This document shows, piece after piece, positions 42,380-49,602 of a DNA stretch of 51,865 nucleotides (position 1 is the stretch's first letter; each line of letters begins with the position of its first letter). The notes below the pieces were generated by a model. It had not been told where the DNA came from. It saw nothing but the letters and a program-made list of their open reading frames with translations, and made no database searches. A program made the position numbers and the translations under genes. Origin of the DNA: Bacteroidaceae bacterium (lineage in GTDB: Bacteria; Bacteroidota; Bacteroidia; Bacteroidales; Bacteroidaceae); assembly GCA_011959205.1 (NCBI GenBank), contig BLLV01000298.1, forward strand, positions 1 to 51,865. The letters run 5' to 3'.

Positions 42380-43005
42380 CTTGGTTGTCTGAACAACAAA
42401 ACATCATTCCACAAGTCAATGAATTGTTCCCCGAATTGGCGGGCGCGGTCGGATGTTTTGAAGCAAAGCCGAGAACCGATAAGCGCATACGCACGCGTAG
42501 CCGCATTAGACGCATTCGCAAACACGAACCCCGCAGCAGCATTGGAATATACAAACCACGGAAACCATTTCGTTTGATTTCGGTTTGAGAAATCCGGGGT
42601 GAAATTATCTTCCTTGTTCCATGCCTGTGCAATGGTGAACAACTCATTCAGGGCGACAAGGGCTTTCATGTGCTTGGGGTTTATGTCGTTCACCAATCGG
42701 GCGACATCTTCAAGTTTCACACTATTGTCGGAAAGAATCTTCTTTGATACGGTGAAGTCGGCATTTGGCTTGCCATTAAGATGCTTCCGGGCTTTTTCAA
42801 AGTCGGTGATACACTCGTTTACTTCCTTGATTTCGACTTCTTCAAGGGAGAAATCAAACGGGGTCAGATAATCTTCATCTTCCGAATCCAAATCTTCATT
42901 GTGATTCTTGATAAAGTCCATCATTTCGTCCGCAGCTTCATTCTTTGAATCGAACTTGCCGCAAATCTCTTGCGTTTTCTTGTTTGTGATTAAAAACTTT
43001 TTCAT
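42367..43005 (-). CDS. early phage protein diversified by the DGR (second target)
   Basis: The 212-aa protein is acidic in its first half (residues 30-60, with EDLDSEDEDYLTPF), has a helical centre (NDINPKHMKALVALNELF), and ends in a small aromatic domain: KWFPWFVYSN, the variable stretch (residues 157-182, from VR2), then GSRLCFKTSDRARQFGEQF. It has no signal peptide. The gene lies between the MBL-fold gene and the coiled-coil gene, close to RecT and the Rad50-like ATPase, so it should be made early and act inside the cell. Ligand unknown; possible targets are host defence or replication proteins. The SRLCF ending is shared with the tail-tip target. Confidence 0.82.
   Translation of the reverse strand: MKKFLITNKKTQEICGKFDSKNEAADEMMDFIKNHNEDLDSEDEDYLTPFDFSLEEVEIKEVNECITDFEKARKHLNGKPNADFTVSKKILSDNSVKLEDVARLVNDINPKHMKALVALNELFTIAQAWNKEDNFTPDFSNRNQTKWFPWFVYSNAAAGFVFANASNAATRAYALIGSRLCFKTSDRARQFGEQFIDLWNDVLLFRQPSVSL
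42461..42537 (-). repeat. DGR variable repeat 2 (VR2), remote from the retroelement
   Basis: The 77-bp match to TR 4035-4111 is ungapped. Fifteen positions differ and all are at TR adenines (coding strand); the 55 other positions are identical. Beyond 42537 similarity ends at once. The 19 bp at its 3' end are identical to VR1 and differ from the TR at the same two places. Confidence 0.93.
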
Positions 43006-43016
43006 GTCTTTTTGAA

Positions 43017-43766
43017 TTAAAAGGGTGATTTGTTGAAATTTAATGTCATTCCACTTTCCGCAATGTGGATGGTCTTACCTGTCGCTTCCATGATTCCTTG
43101 CCGGAACTCACTTGCATTTGAATTGCCATCGGAAAGGTGTATCAACACAATGTTGTTCACCCCCGACAAGTCATTTGCAAGCAATGTCCCCTTGCAAGTT
43201 TCATATTCCATGTGGGATTTCATGGTTCGCGCCCTCAATGCACTTGGCAATCTGCCGGATTCAACATTGGCATCCAAAATGTCTTGTCTGAAATTACATT
43301 CAATCAAGATATTGTTCAATCCTGCAAACGTATAGTGCAAATAATGCGTATCAGTCGCAAACAAGACCATTCCACATTCCGGGTGATATATCAGGAATCC
43401 GAAAGGTTCGGCGGCATCATGTATGGTGTCGAATGCTTGAACCCTGAAATTGCCGATTTCGACAATGCACCCGGCTTCCATCATAAGCGGTGACAAATAG
43501 GGGCTTTTGAACTTCTTTATCACTTCATGCAATGTTCCCGTGGACATATACACGGGGATTTGCGCCTGAATGAAGTTTTCAACGTGTTTGGCGTGGTCGC
43601 CATGTTCGTGTGATACAATCGCCCCTTTGATGCGTGAAACATCGAAATTGACCGCCTTTTGCACTTCTTTGAATGAAATGCCACATTCTATTGCCAAGGC
43701 TTCCTTGCCATTGTCAAGCAAGTAACAATTGCCCTTTGAGGATGAACCCAATACTTTAAGCTGCAT
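43017..43766 (-). CDS. metallo-beta-lactamase-fold hydrolase
   Basis: The 249-aa protein has the metal site SHEHGDHAKHV (about residues 52-62), a later FDTIHDAAEPFGFLI and LLIECNF-like strand with Asp/His. MBL-fold proteins next to RecT in phages are thought to act on nucleic acids. It may take the place of a phage exonuclease that makes the 3' ends for RecT, since no lambda-type exonuclease gene is seen. It starts 20 bp after RecT. Confidence 0.82.
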   Translation of the reverse strand: MQLKVLGSSSKGNCYLLDNGKEALAIECGISFKEVQKAVNFDVSRIKGAIVSHEHGDHAKHVENFIQAQIPVYMSTGTLHEVIKKFKSPYLSPLMMEAGCIVEIGNFRVQAFDTIHDAAEPFGFLIYHPECGMVLFATDTHYLHYTFAGLNNILIECNFRQDILDANVESGRLPSALRARTMKSHMEYETCKGTLLANDLSGVNNIVLIHLSDGNSNASEFRQGIMEATGKTIHIAESGMTLNFNKSPF

Positions 43767-43785
43767 AACCTTTCGGATTTAGGGT

Positions 43786-44685
43786 TTAGAAACCGGGTGA
43801 ATTTTGCGGTTCTTCCGTTTTCGGTGCTTCTTCCGTTGGAATCTCGCTCTTGATTTCCCCGGTTTGGGCATCAACAACCGTTTTTGTTGTTTTGTCTTTA
43901 CCATCTGCCAAGTCCATGCTTATTTGTTCCTTGTTAGCATTGTTCTTGCGTTCTTCTTCCGGGGTGTCCTTGATTTCTTGATACTCGACATCCTGAATGT
44001 CTTGGTATTCCTCAATGGTTTTCATACCCATTGAAAGTTCCGGCGCATAAGCACTTGTCCAAAATGATGCGGCACGATACATTAGCATTTGCCGTGTCAT
44101 TGTCTGCCATTTTGAACCGTTCTTTGTGAACCAACCCTCTTGAATGGCAAGCCGGACGGAAACGGGCGAACTTTCCAACATCTTGTCCGAACCCTTGGCG
44201 GTCGTGAATGCGACACATTCAATGTCCATCACCTTTTTGCCGTCAAATTGCTTGGTTACGGCACGTTTGGAACGTGTTGCATTGTCCCAAACATAATCCG
44301 TGTAATCCACCATCCCCAACATACCCTTTTCGATAAATCTGTATTGTAAGGGATTGAAACGCCCGCAAGTGTTCACGGTTGCGACAAGGAATTTGGACGA
44401 CCAAGACGGTTTGCCATAGATGGGAACCATGTTTTGCATCACCATCAAAGGACTTGCGCCGATACGTTGTGCAATCTCAATAGCAATCATGCAATTTGCC
44501 ATTGCTTTTTCAATCGGATTTTTCTCTGAAACCTTATACATTTCTGGCACAAGTTCGGATGAAGCAAACAACTTGCACACACGTTGCATTGTGTCAAACT
44601 GCACCGGGTCAAAGAAGTTGAACCCTACTTGGGTGGGTTGTGAAACAACCACCGCATTGTTGTTTTTTGGCTGTAATTCGTTCAT
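43786..44685 (-). CDS. recT: RecT-family single-strand annealing protein
   Basis: The 299-aa protein has the RecT core: KNPIEKAMANCMIAIEIAQR, GASPLMVMQNMVPIYGKPSW, SSKFLVATVNTCGRF and WQTMTRQMLMYRAASFW. The acidic, Thr/Glu-rich C terminus (EEAPKTEEPQNS) is typical. It anneals complementary strands in phage recombination and replication, together with the SSB at 33255. Confidence 0.9.
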   Translation of the reverse strand: MNELQPKNNNAVVVSQPTQVGFNFFDPVQFDTMQRVCKLFASSELVPEMYKVSEKNPIEKAMANCMIAIEIAQRIGASPLMVMQNMVPIYGKPSWSSKFLVATVNTCGRFNPLQYRFIEKGMLGMVDYTDYVWDNATRSKRAVTKQFDGKKVMDIECVAFTTAKGSDKMLESSPVSVRLAIQEGWFTKNGSKWQTMTRQMLMYRAASFWTSAYAPELSMGMKTIEEYQDIQDVEYQEIKDTPEEERKNNANKEQISMDLADGKDKTTKTVVDAQTGEIKSEIPTEEAPKTEEPQNSPGF

Positions 44686-44689
44686 TGTC

Positions 44690-45010
44690 TTATGATTTAA
44701 TTGTTAGATTTATGGTTGTCAAATCCCCCCCCAATTTATCCATCAGGGTTTTAATTGAAGCAAGTTTCAGACCCTCAACAACAAGTTCCCTTGTTTGCTC
44801 CTGTGTGGCAAGTTCCGCAATTGCCCGGACTATTTGCCCTTGATTGCCCATGATTGCGATTTCTTGGGCGGTGGTGTTGGAATCTTCCGGGGTTTCGGTG
44901 GCTAATATCACCAAACCGCGCTTTGTCTTGTTTTCACTTGTCATTTCTGACATTGATGTTGCAAACTCTTCCACCTTGGAAATGAATGCACTTTTCTTGT
45001 TTTCTTCCAT
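44690..45010 (-). CDS. small helical protein between the ATPase and RecT
   Basis: The 106-aa protein is mostly helical (FISKVEEFATSMSEMTSENK, RELVVEGLKLASIKTLMDKL). It has no recognised domain. A G8 run near its end (44725-44732) leaves the frame intact. It may regulate or bridge its two recombination neighbours. Confidence 0.6.
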   Translation of the reverse strand: MEENKKSAFISKVEEFATSMSEMTSENKTKRGLVILATETPEDSNTTAQEIAIMGNQGQIVRAIAELATQEQTRELVVEGLKLASIKTLMDKLGGDLTTINLTIKS

Positions 45011-45022
45011 TGTTACGAAATT

Positions 45023-46981
45023 TTATTGAATTGTTAATTTGTTGTCTTTGGTGACAACAAGGTTTATAATCTGACTTTCCGTTGGGATTATCTCATTGAC
45101 ACTTTCGCGACCGTCAATGAATATCGGGGCACAAATGCCATAATGTCGGCAAAGGGTGTTGATAATATCCAACCCGGCATTGACTTGTCCGGCGGTGTTG
45201 GCACTGCCATAAGGCACACCATCAACAAGCGGAACGCACGTTTCAACGGCATTGCCATCAAAGGTGTAATCATACAACTTGAATGAAACGAACTTGAACA
45301 TGGCATTGATGCGTTTTTCGCATTCGTCAATCTTGGTCTTGGTGAATTGCTCAATGGTGTATTCTTCACGCTCGACATCGGCGATTTGTTGTGCCAACTT
45401 CTTGCCGTTTTCTTCAAGCTGTGATATTTCCTTTTCACAACGTGAAATGGCATCACGTTTTGCAAGTCTTGCTTTCAGTTCATCGCGCGAAGCGTTCCAC
45501 GTTGCCTTTTGGCTCTGCAAATCCTTTGTGTCAATCCCGGTGTTGTCGGTTGAAACGGTGGCTTCAATGTCGGCGATTTCCTTTTGCTTGGCAACCCATT
45601 CGGGGATGTTTTCAGGCACAACGGCGGCAACATCAACAACGGGGATTCCGGCAAAAGATGCTTCCAAGATTTCAATCTCTTTGGTCAAAGATTCGCTTTG
45701 CTTCTTGGATTCCTCGATTGATTCCTTGATGCTCTCAACCCTTGCTTCCTTTTCGGCGATTCTTGCGCCAAGATTCTTGCCCTTTTCGGTGATTTCATTG
45801 CATTTGTCAGCTTGTGCCCTGTTGAACACTTCACGGGCTTGCGAAAGCATGGATTCGGGCAATTCTTGTCCGCAATGCGGGCATATTGTACCACCGTCAT
45901 ATTTCTTGCCGTTTTCCTTGTACCATTCATTGCGGATGGTGTCTTGTTCTTCTTTGAGTTTGTCAATATCCCGGTGGATGCGTGCGACCTCAACTTGCCC
46001 GTTGGCTATATCCTTTTTCACGGAATCAAGTTCACGTTTCTTGTCCTTGATGCTGCTTTCCAATTCCCGGCGTTTGCTATTGGCTTCAAAGGCGGCATTT
46101 TGCGCTTGTTCCTTTGCCTTGAAAATGATTTGTTGGCATTCTGACTTCAACGTATTTATTTGCTTCTGCTTTGCTTGCTCCTTGTCATACTGCTTGCGTA
46201 TGGCGGCAGTAACATCGGCAATTGCCTTGTCAATGTCGGCAATCTCCCTGTCTGCACGTTCAATTTCCATTTCTATTGCATGGAAATCTTCATTTTCCGG
46301 CATCATCTTGTGGGTTTGGTCAATGCGCGGTTGGTTTTGGTCAAGTTCACCTTTCAAACGCTTCTTTTTAGCCGCGATTTCGGCTTTGAAGTCTGCGAAT
46401 GATTTGCCGCTTATCTTATCAAGCAAAAGGGCAAATTCGGGCTTTTGTGAAGCAATTTCGGCATCTGTGATTGTTCCGGCAAGCTGAAACAATTGTTCGC
46501 GCTGCAACTTCCAATCCATATTCACAAAGAAAGCCGGGTTGGTAATCATCTTGAATACGGATGAATCAATGATTGCTTCAATGCGCTTGGTGTATTCGCC
46601 CACCTTGACCGGGGTTTCATTCCACCAACATTCCGTGTGATTTCCCTTGAACACTCGCTCAACTTGTCCACGCGGTTTTACCCAATCTTCAACAAAAGCA
46701 CGTTTCAGGGTGATTTCCTCACCATCAACGACAATTACACCTGACACACTGCATTCCACGTTGTGAAGCTCTTGCCCGTTAATGCGTGTCTTTACTTCGT
46801 AATCCTTGCGGTCTTTGGTGTCTTTGCCAAACAACAACCAAATGAATGCGTCAAAATGTCTTGACTTGCCAAGACCATTGCCGCCGGAAATGGTTGTAAC
46901 ATCGGCATTGAAATTCGTTGTCCGCTCCTTTTCACCCTTGAAGTTTACAAAGGTCAAGGACTTTAATGTTACTTGTTTCAT
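45023..46981 (-). CDS. Rad50/SbcC-like AAA ATPase
   Basis: The 652-aa protein has an N-terminal ATPase half with Walker A GGNGLGKS (about residues 33-40), long coiled coils (about 200-300 and 400-530) and a Rad50-type zinc hook CPHCGQE (about 370) between them. The C-terminal half contains APIFIDGRESVNE, the place of Walker B and D-loop. It probably handles DNA ends with the nearby MBL-fold protein and RecT, as SbcCD-type or recombination ATPases do. The usual SbcD nuclease is absent. Confidence 0.85.
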   Translation of the reverse strand: MKQVTLKSLTFVNFKGEKERTTNFNADVTTISGGNGLGKSRHFDAFIWLLFGKDTKDRKDYEVKTRINGQELHNVECSVSGVIVVDGEEITLKRAFVEDWVKPRGQVERVFKGNHTECWWNETPVKVGEYTKRIEAIIDSSVFKMITNPAFFVNMDWKLQREQLFQLAGTITDAEIASQKPEFALLLDKISGKSFADFKAEIAAKKKRLKGELDQNQPRIDQTHKMMPENEDFHAIEMEIERADREIADIDKAIADVTAAIRKQYDKEQAKQKQINTLKSECQQIIFKAKEQAQNAAFEANSKRRELESSIKDKKRELDSVKKDIANGQVEVARIHRDIDKLKEEQDTIRNEWYKENGKKYDGGTICPHCGQELPESMLSQAREVFNRAQADKCNEITEKGKNLGARIAEKEARVESIKESIEESKKQSESLTKEIEILEASFAGIPVVDVAAVVPENIPEWVAKQKEIADIEATVSTDNTGIDTKDLQSQKATWNASRDELKARLAKRDAISRCEKEISQLEENGKKLAQQIADVEREEYTIEQFTKTKIDECEKRINAMFKFVSFKLYDYTFDGNAVETCVPLVDGVPYGSANTAGQVNAGLDIINTLCRHYGICAPIFIDGRESVNEIIPTESQIINLVVTKDNKLTIQ

Positions 46982-46992
46982 TGTTGCGATAT

Positions 46993-47274
46993 TTATTTGT
47001 TATTAAATAGTTCCAAAGCCAATTCAACATCAACCACAATTATACGCCCATGTTGGGTAATAGCCCGGTCAATGCGCCCACTTCGTTTGATGCGGTTTGC
47101 CGTTGTCATGCTACAATTGAAAATTTGAGCAATCCCGGCAATGCCATACACCTTGCGATGTTCCTTGACTTCTTGGGGGGCTTGTTTCGGTGCTTCTTTC
47201 GCACTTTCCAACAATTCCATCAGTTGCCCAACCGTTAGGTCGATAATTCTTGTTTGTGGGTCAATGTTTATCAT
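46993..47274 (-). CDS. DUF3853 family DNA-binding protein
   Basis: The 93-aa protein has LTVGQLMELLESAKE, then KVYGIAGIAQIFNCSMTTANRIKRSGRI and IVVDVELALELF, the pattern of DUF3853: an excisionase-like winged helix-turn-helix. Its place as an early gene suits a directionality factor or regulator for the integrase, or an early gene activator. It overlaps the small membrane protein gene by 4 bp. Confidence 0.8.
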   Translation of the reverse strand: MINIDPQTRIIDLTVGQLMELLESAKEAPKQAPQEVKEHRKVYGIAGIAQIFNCSMTTANRIKRSGRIDRAITQHGRIIVVDVELALELFNNK

Positions 47275-47483
47275 TCTTCATCTTCCTTGAAATAATCGGG
47301 GATTGGTATTTTCTTTAAGAAATGTGCGGATAATGCAAGGCTTGCCACCTCCAAGAATAAAAACCACAAGGGGGCATCCTCCGTACTGCACAAAAGGCAA
47401 AGCGATATTGAGAACCACCAAACCACGGCTTTTTGTTTGATTGTTAAGCCTTTCAAGACAAAGGCATTTTTTAATTCATTCAT
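47271..47483 (-). CDS. small membrane protein
   Basis: A 70-aa protein with two hydrophobic helices (VVWWFSISLCLLC, LWFLFLEVASLALSAHFL) joined by an acidic turn. It is preceded by the leader TTTCGCAACA. Early expression of a membrane protein may serve superinfection exclusion or host control; no family is recognised. Confidence 0.6.
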   Translation of the reverse strand: MNELKNAFVLKGLTIKQKAVVWWFSISLCLLCSTEDAPLWFLFLEVASLALSAHFLKKIPIPDYFKEDEE

Positions 47484-47501
47484 TGTTGCGAAATTTTGAT
47501 G

Positions 47502-47891
47502 TTAAACGAATGGTGAAAAATCCCCATCAGCCTTTCGGCGACCACGTACACGGCAAATCCTTGTCGTTGTTGTCCGGGCATTACGTGCCATAATCACGTT
47601 GTCATTTGACCACATTTGAGGTATCAGAATACCCAAAAGGAACAATGCAAACACTTTTCTTTTGAATGGTGAAAGTTCAAATGATATGTGAAATGTCATG
47701 CAAAACCACCACGCGGACAATTCATTTACCTTGGTGCATCTTGTTTTCTCAAAGATGTTCCGGGCATGATTTTCAACCGTTCTTTCCGAAATATAAAGGC
47801 GGTTTGCTATATCCTTTTTAGTTGCGCCCCATGCGAATAATTCCGCAATTTCGGATTCGCGTTTGGTGAGTTTTACGGCATCTTCTATCAT
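47502..47891 (-). CDS. LuxR-type HTH protein with C-terminal membrane segment
   Basis: The 129-aa product begins with a LuxR-family helix-turn-helix: LTKRESEIAELFAWGATKKDIANRL-type sequence and ISERTVENHARNIFEK (residues 8-50). A hydrophobic stretch (VFALFLLGILIPQMW) follows and a basic tail ends the chain. DNA-binding domain first and membrane helix after is unusual in this family. It is translationally coupled (ATGA) to the Cro-like gene before it. Confidence 0.7.
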   Translation of the reverse strand: MIEDAVKLTKRESEIAELFAWGATKKDIANRLYISERTVENHARNIFEKTRCTKVNELSAWWFCMTFHISFELSPFKRKVFALFLLGILIPQMWSNDNVIMARNARTTTTRICRVRGRRKADGDFSPFV

Positions 47892-48112
47892 TCTGCAATC
47901 CCCCAAACATCAGTGATTCCAAATTCCGAAAAGACTTCTTCCACCGCCTTTGCTTCCGAAACTTTTGGTTCAACCTTTCCTTTCATGCGGATAAGGAATG
48001 CCGCCCGCGTTGTCACATTCAATGCCGCCATCAGCTTTTCGCGGCACGTTGGTATGTCGCCATTACGAACTTGCGACCACCCTTTTGAAAATGAAAATTG
48101 TTCTTTGCTCAT
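47888..48112 (-). CDS. Cro-like small regulator, first early gene
   Basis: A 74-aa protein (start chosen at MSKEQFSFSKGW, since the longer reading runs through promoter elements). The centre REKLMAALNVTTRAAFLIRM suits a helix-turn-helix. As first gene leftward of the switch region, opposite the repressor, it has the place of Cro. Its promoter is at 48272-48241 and a palindrome lies in its leader. Confidence 0.65.
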   Translation of the reverse strand: MSKEQFSFSKGWSQVRNGDIPTCREKLMAALNVTTRAAFLIRMKGKVEPKVSEAKAVEEVFSEFGITDVWGIAE

Positions 48113-48165
48113 TACTCTTTTATTTTTAATTATTGTAAAATTGCGGCACAATTTTTCGTCATGTC

Positions 48166-48186
48166 GCAAATTTGACGTAAATTTGC
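48166..48186. promoter_or_regulatory. operator-like palindrome in the switch region
   Basis: GCAAATTT-GACGT-AAATTTGC is a perfect 8-bp inverted repeat. It lies just before the -33 box of the repressor promoter and in the leader of the Cro-like gene. A second inverted repeat, AAAATTG/CAATTTT, lies at 48137-48155. They are candidate repressor or Cro sites. Confidence 0.6.
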
Positions 48187-48188
48187 TA

Positions 48189-48219
48189 TTTGTTTCAACG
48201 AAACTTTGCTTTACCTTTG
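48189..48219 (+). promoter_or_regulatory. promoter toward the repressor
   Basis: TTTG (48189-48192), 19 bp, TACCTTTG (48212-48219): the Bacteroides consensus. The RNA would start near 48226 and reach the repressor start after about 100 nt. Confidence 0.7.
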
Positions 48220-48240
48220 CATTGTTTTCGTTTACGTTTG

Positions 48241-48272
48241 CAAAGATACGGCATATTGTGCGAAAAACCAAA
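48241..48272 (-). promoter_or_regulatory. promoter toward the early leftward genes
   Basis: On the minus strand TTTG (48272-48269), 20 bp, TATCTTTG (48248-48241). The start would lie near 48234, facing the repressor promoter. Confidence 0.7.
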
Positions 48273-48328
48273 TTTTTATCACACAATTTTGCGTATTAAA
48301 TTTGCGTGTATAACATAACTAATTGAAT

Positions 48329-48685
48329 ATGAATGAATTTGATATTAAAAAAATTCGTGAGCAATTGAATGTTTCGCAAGAAAAACTTGCGGAAATGCTT
48401 GGAGTACACCCAAGAACCGTTCAAAATTGGGAATCAGGTACAACAATACCGAAAGCAAAACACGCAATGTTGCGTGATTTGATGCTAAAACAACATCAGT
48501 ATGCCGGGGGTGCTGAACAAAGCAATGTCAATGGCGACAATATCAACGGCAACAATGTGACGGTAAACAACAAGCCTGACACCGCAAGATTGTTGGATTT
48601 GCTTGCAAGCAAGGAACAATCACTTGCCAAGGCACAAGAACACATTGATAAATTATTGGTGATAATTGAACGACTAACAAAATAA
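48329..48685 (+). CDS. phage repressor, XRE-family HTH
   Basis: The 118-aa protein has an N-terminal helix-turn-helix (IREQLNVSQEKLAEMLGVHP and TVQNWESGTTIP) of the Cro/CI type. An Asn/Gly-rich linker (NVNGDNINGNNVTVNN) follows, then a C-terminal helix (SKEQSLAKAQEHIDKLLVII) that may form a dimer coiled coil. No peptidase domain is present, so release would not be by RecA-driven self-cleavage. ATG 48329 is preferred over the upstream TTG. Confidence 0.82.
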   Translation: MNEFDIKKIREQLNVSQEKLAEMLGVHPRTVQNWESGTTIPKAKHAMLRDLMLKQHQYAGGAEQSNVNGDNINGNNVTVNNKPDTARLLDLLASKEQSLAKAQEHIDKLLVIIERLTK

Positions 48686-48689
48686 AGAT

Positions 48690-48872
48690 ATGGACACAAT
48701 ACAAATCAAGGTGAATGACTATTACGGCAACCCATCTTATTATTCGGTTATGCCGGAATCCATCTTTGATGCACTTGAACTTGCATCATTAAAAGGTGAA
48801 GAACTTGCCACCGTTGAAAGGGCGGCATTTGATAAAATGATTGTTGAATACGACAAAAAGATGAAGCCATGA
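48690..48872 (+). CDS. small hypothetical protein of the lysogeny module
   Basis: A 60-aa acidic protein (IFDALELASLKGEELATVER) between repressor and lipoprotein, coupled to the latter by a 4-bp overlap. No family is recognised. Confidence 0.55.
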   Translation: MDTIQIKVNDYYGNPSYYSVMPESIFDALELASLKGEELATVERAAFDKMIVEYDKKMKP

Positions 48873-49312
48873 AAGTATATAGATACCTTATATTAGCGTT
48901 GCTTTGCGCCCTGTCTGTTTCTTGTTCAAAGGATAATACATTGGACAATGAAGAACCCCAAACCGTATTGTCCGATATTGCCGGAACATGGTTTCAATAT
49001 GCTTATTTGTGTTCCGATGGGTACTTCGTGGATATATCAGACACCGGGGATTGCGCATATTATGAATTTGCCTATCCCAATATATTCACGCAATACACCG
49101 TAAATGAATCCGGGGAAAAGGAAATCATAAAACAAGGGGAATGGGTATATAATGCCGAAACAAAGATTGCCCATATTACAGAACCGAAAGGATGGAATCT
49201 TGACATCGCCTTTGATTTCGGTGTTTTGAATGATTCCTACATTGCGACAATGAAAATAAAAGGTCGCACACAAAATTCAAGTTCAACAATTAAGGCAAGA
49301 CTTTTACGATGA
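48869..49312 (+). CDS. lipoprotein, lipocalin-like, of the lysogeny module
   Basis: The 147-aa protein has a lipoprotein signal (LILALLCALSVSC, Cys near residue 19). The mature part is beta-rich with a GTWFQYAYLCSDGYFVDISD start and WVYNAETKIAHITEP centre, like small lipocalin-type Bacteroides lipoproteins. It is encoded with repressor and integrase and so is probably made in lysogens. Surface display in the lysogen suggests superinfection exclusion or a host benefit; this is inferred. Confidence 0.65.
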   Translation: MKVYRYLILALLCALSVSCSKDNTLDNEEPQTVLSDIAGTWFQYAYLCSDGYFVDISDTGDCAYYEFAYPNIFTQYTVNESGEKEIIKQGEWVYNAETKIAHITEPKGWNLDIAFDFGVLNDSYIATMKIKGRTQNSSSTIKARLLR

Positions 49313-49602
49313 AGAAAAGCATAAATCCCCGTGCCTTTGAAATTCAACGCAGATTCTTTCAAGCGTTGGATTTGGCTATTGCATCGGAAAAGGTGAATGG
49401 CTTGAAAGGATTTTGTGAAGAACACAAGTTGAATCGCACAAAGTATTCACGCATTAAGAATGCGTTGGATAAACCCATTGAGGAATCAACGTATAAAATG
49501 ATTGATATTGACGCGCTGGCGGCTCTCTGTTCGGATTTTGGTGTGTCGGCTGAATGGTTGTTGCTTGGTCGGGGAAAGATTCTTAAAACGGAAAAGCAAT
49601 GA
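49309..49602 (+). CDS. HTH-like regulatory protein
   Basis: The 97-aa protein contains FFQALDLAIASEKVNGLKGF, CEEHKLNRTKYSRIKNA and a C-terminal IDALAALCSDFGVSAEWLLL, typical of small phage and transposon regulators with a bound helix-turn-helix. It overlaps the lipoprotein and the integrase genes by 4 bp each. It may control integrase expression. Confidence 0.65.
   Translation: MKKSINPRAFEIQRRFFQALDLAIASEKVNGLKGFCEEHKLNRTKYSRIKNALDKPIEESTYKMIDIDALAALCSDFGVSAEWLLLGRGKILKTEKQ

Noticed and set aside
44725..44732. G8 tract in the small helical gene as a third phase switch
   Set aside because: The frame is intact and a shift would only change the last few residues.
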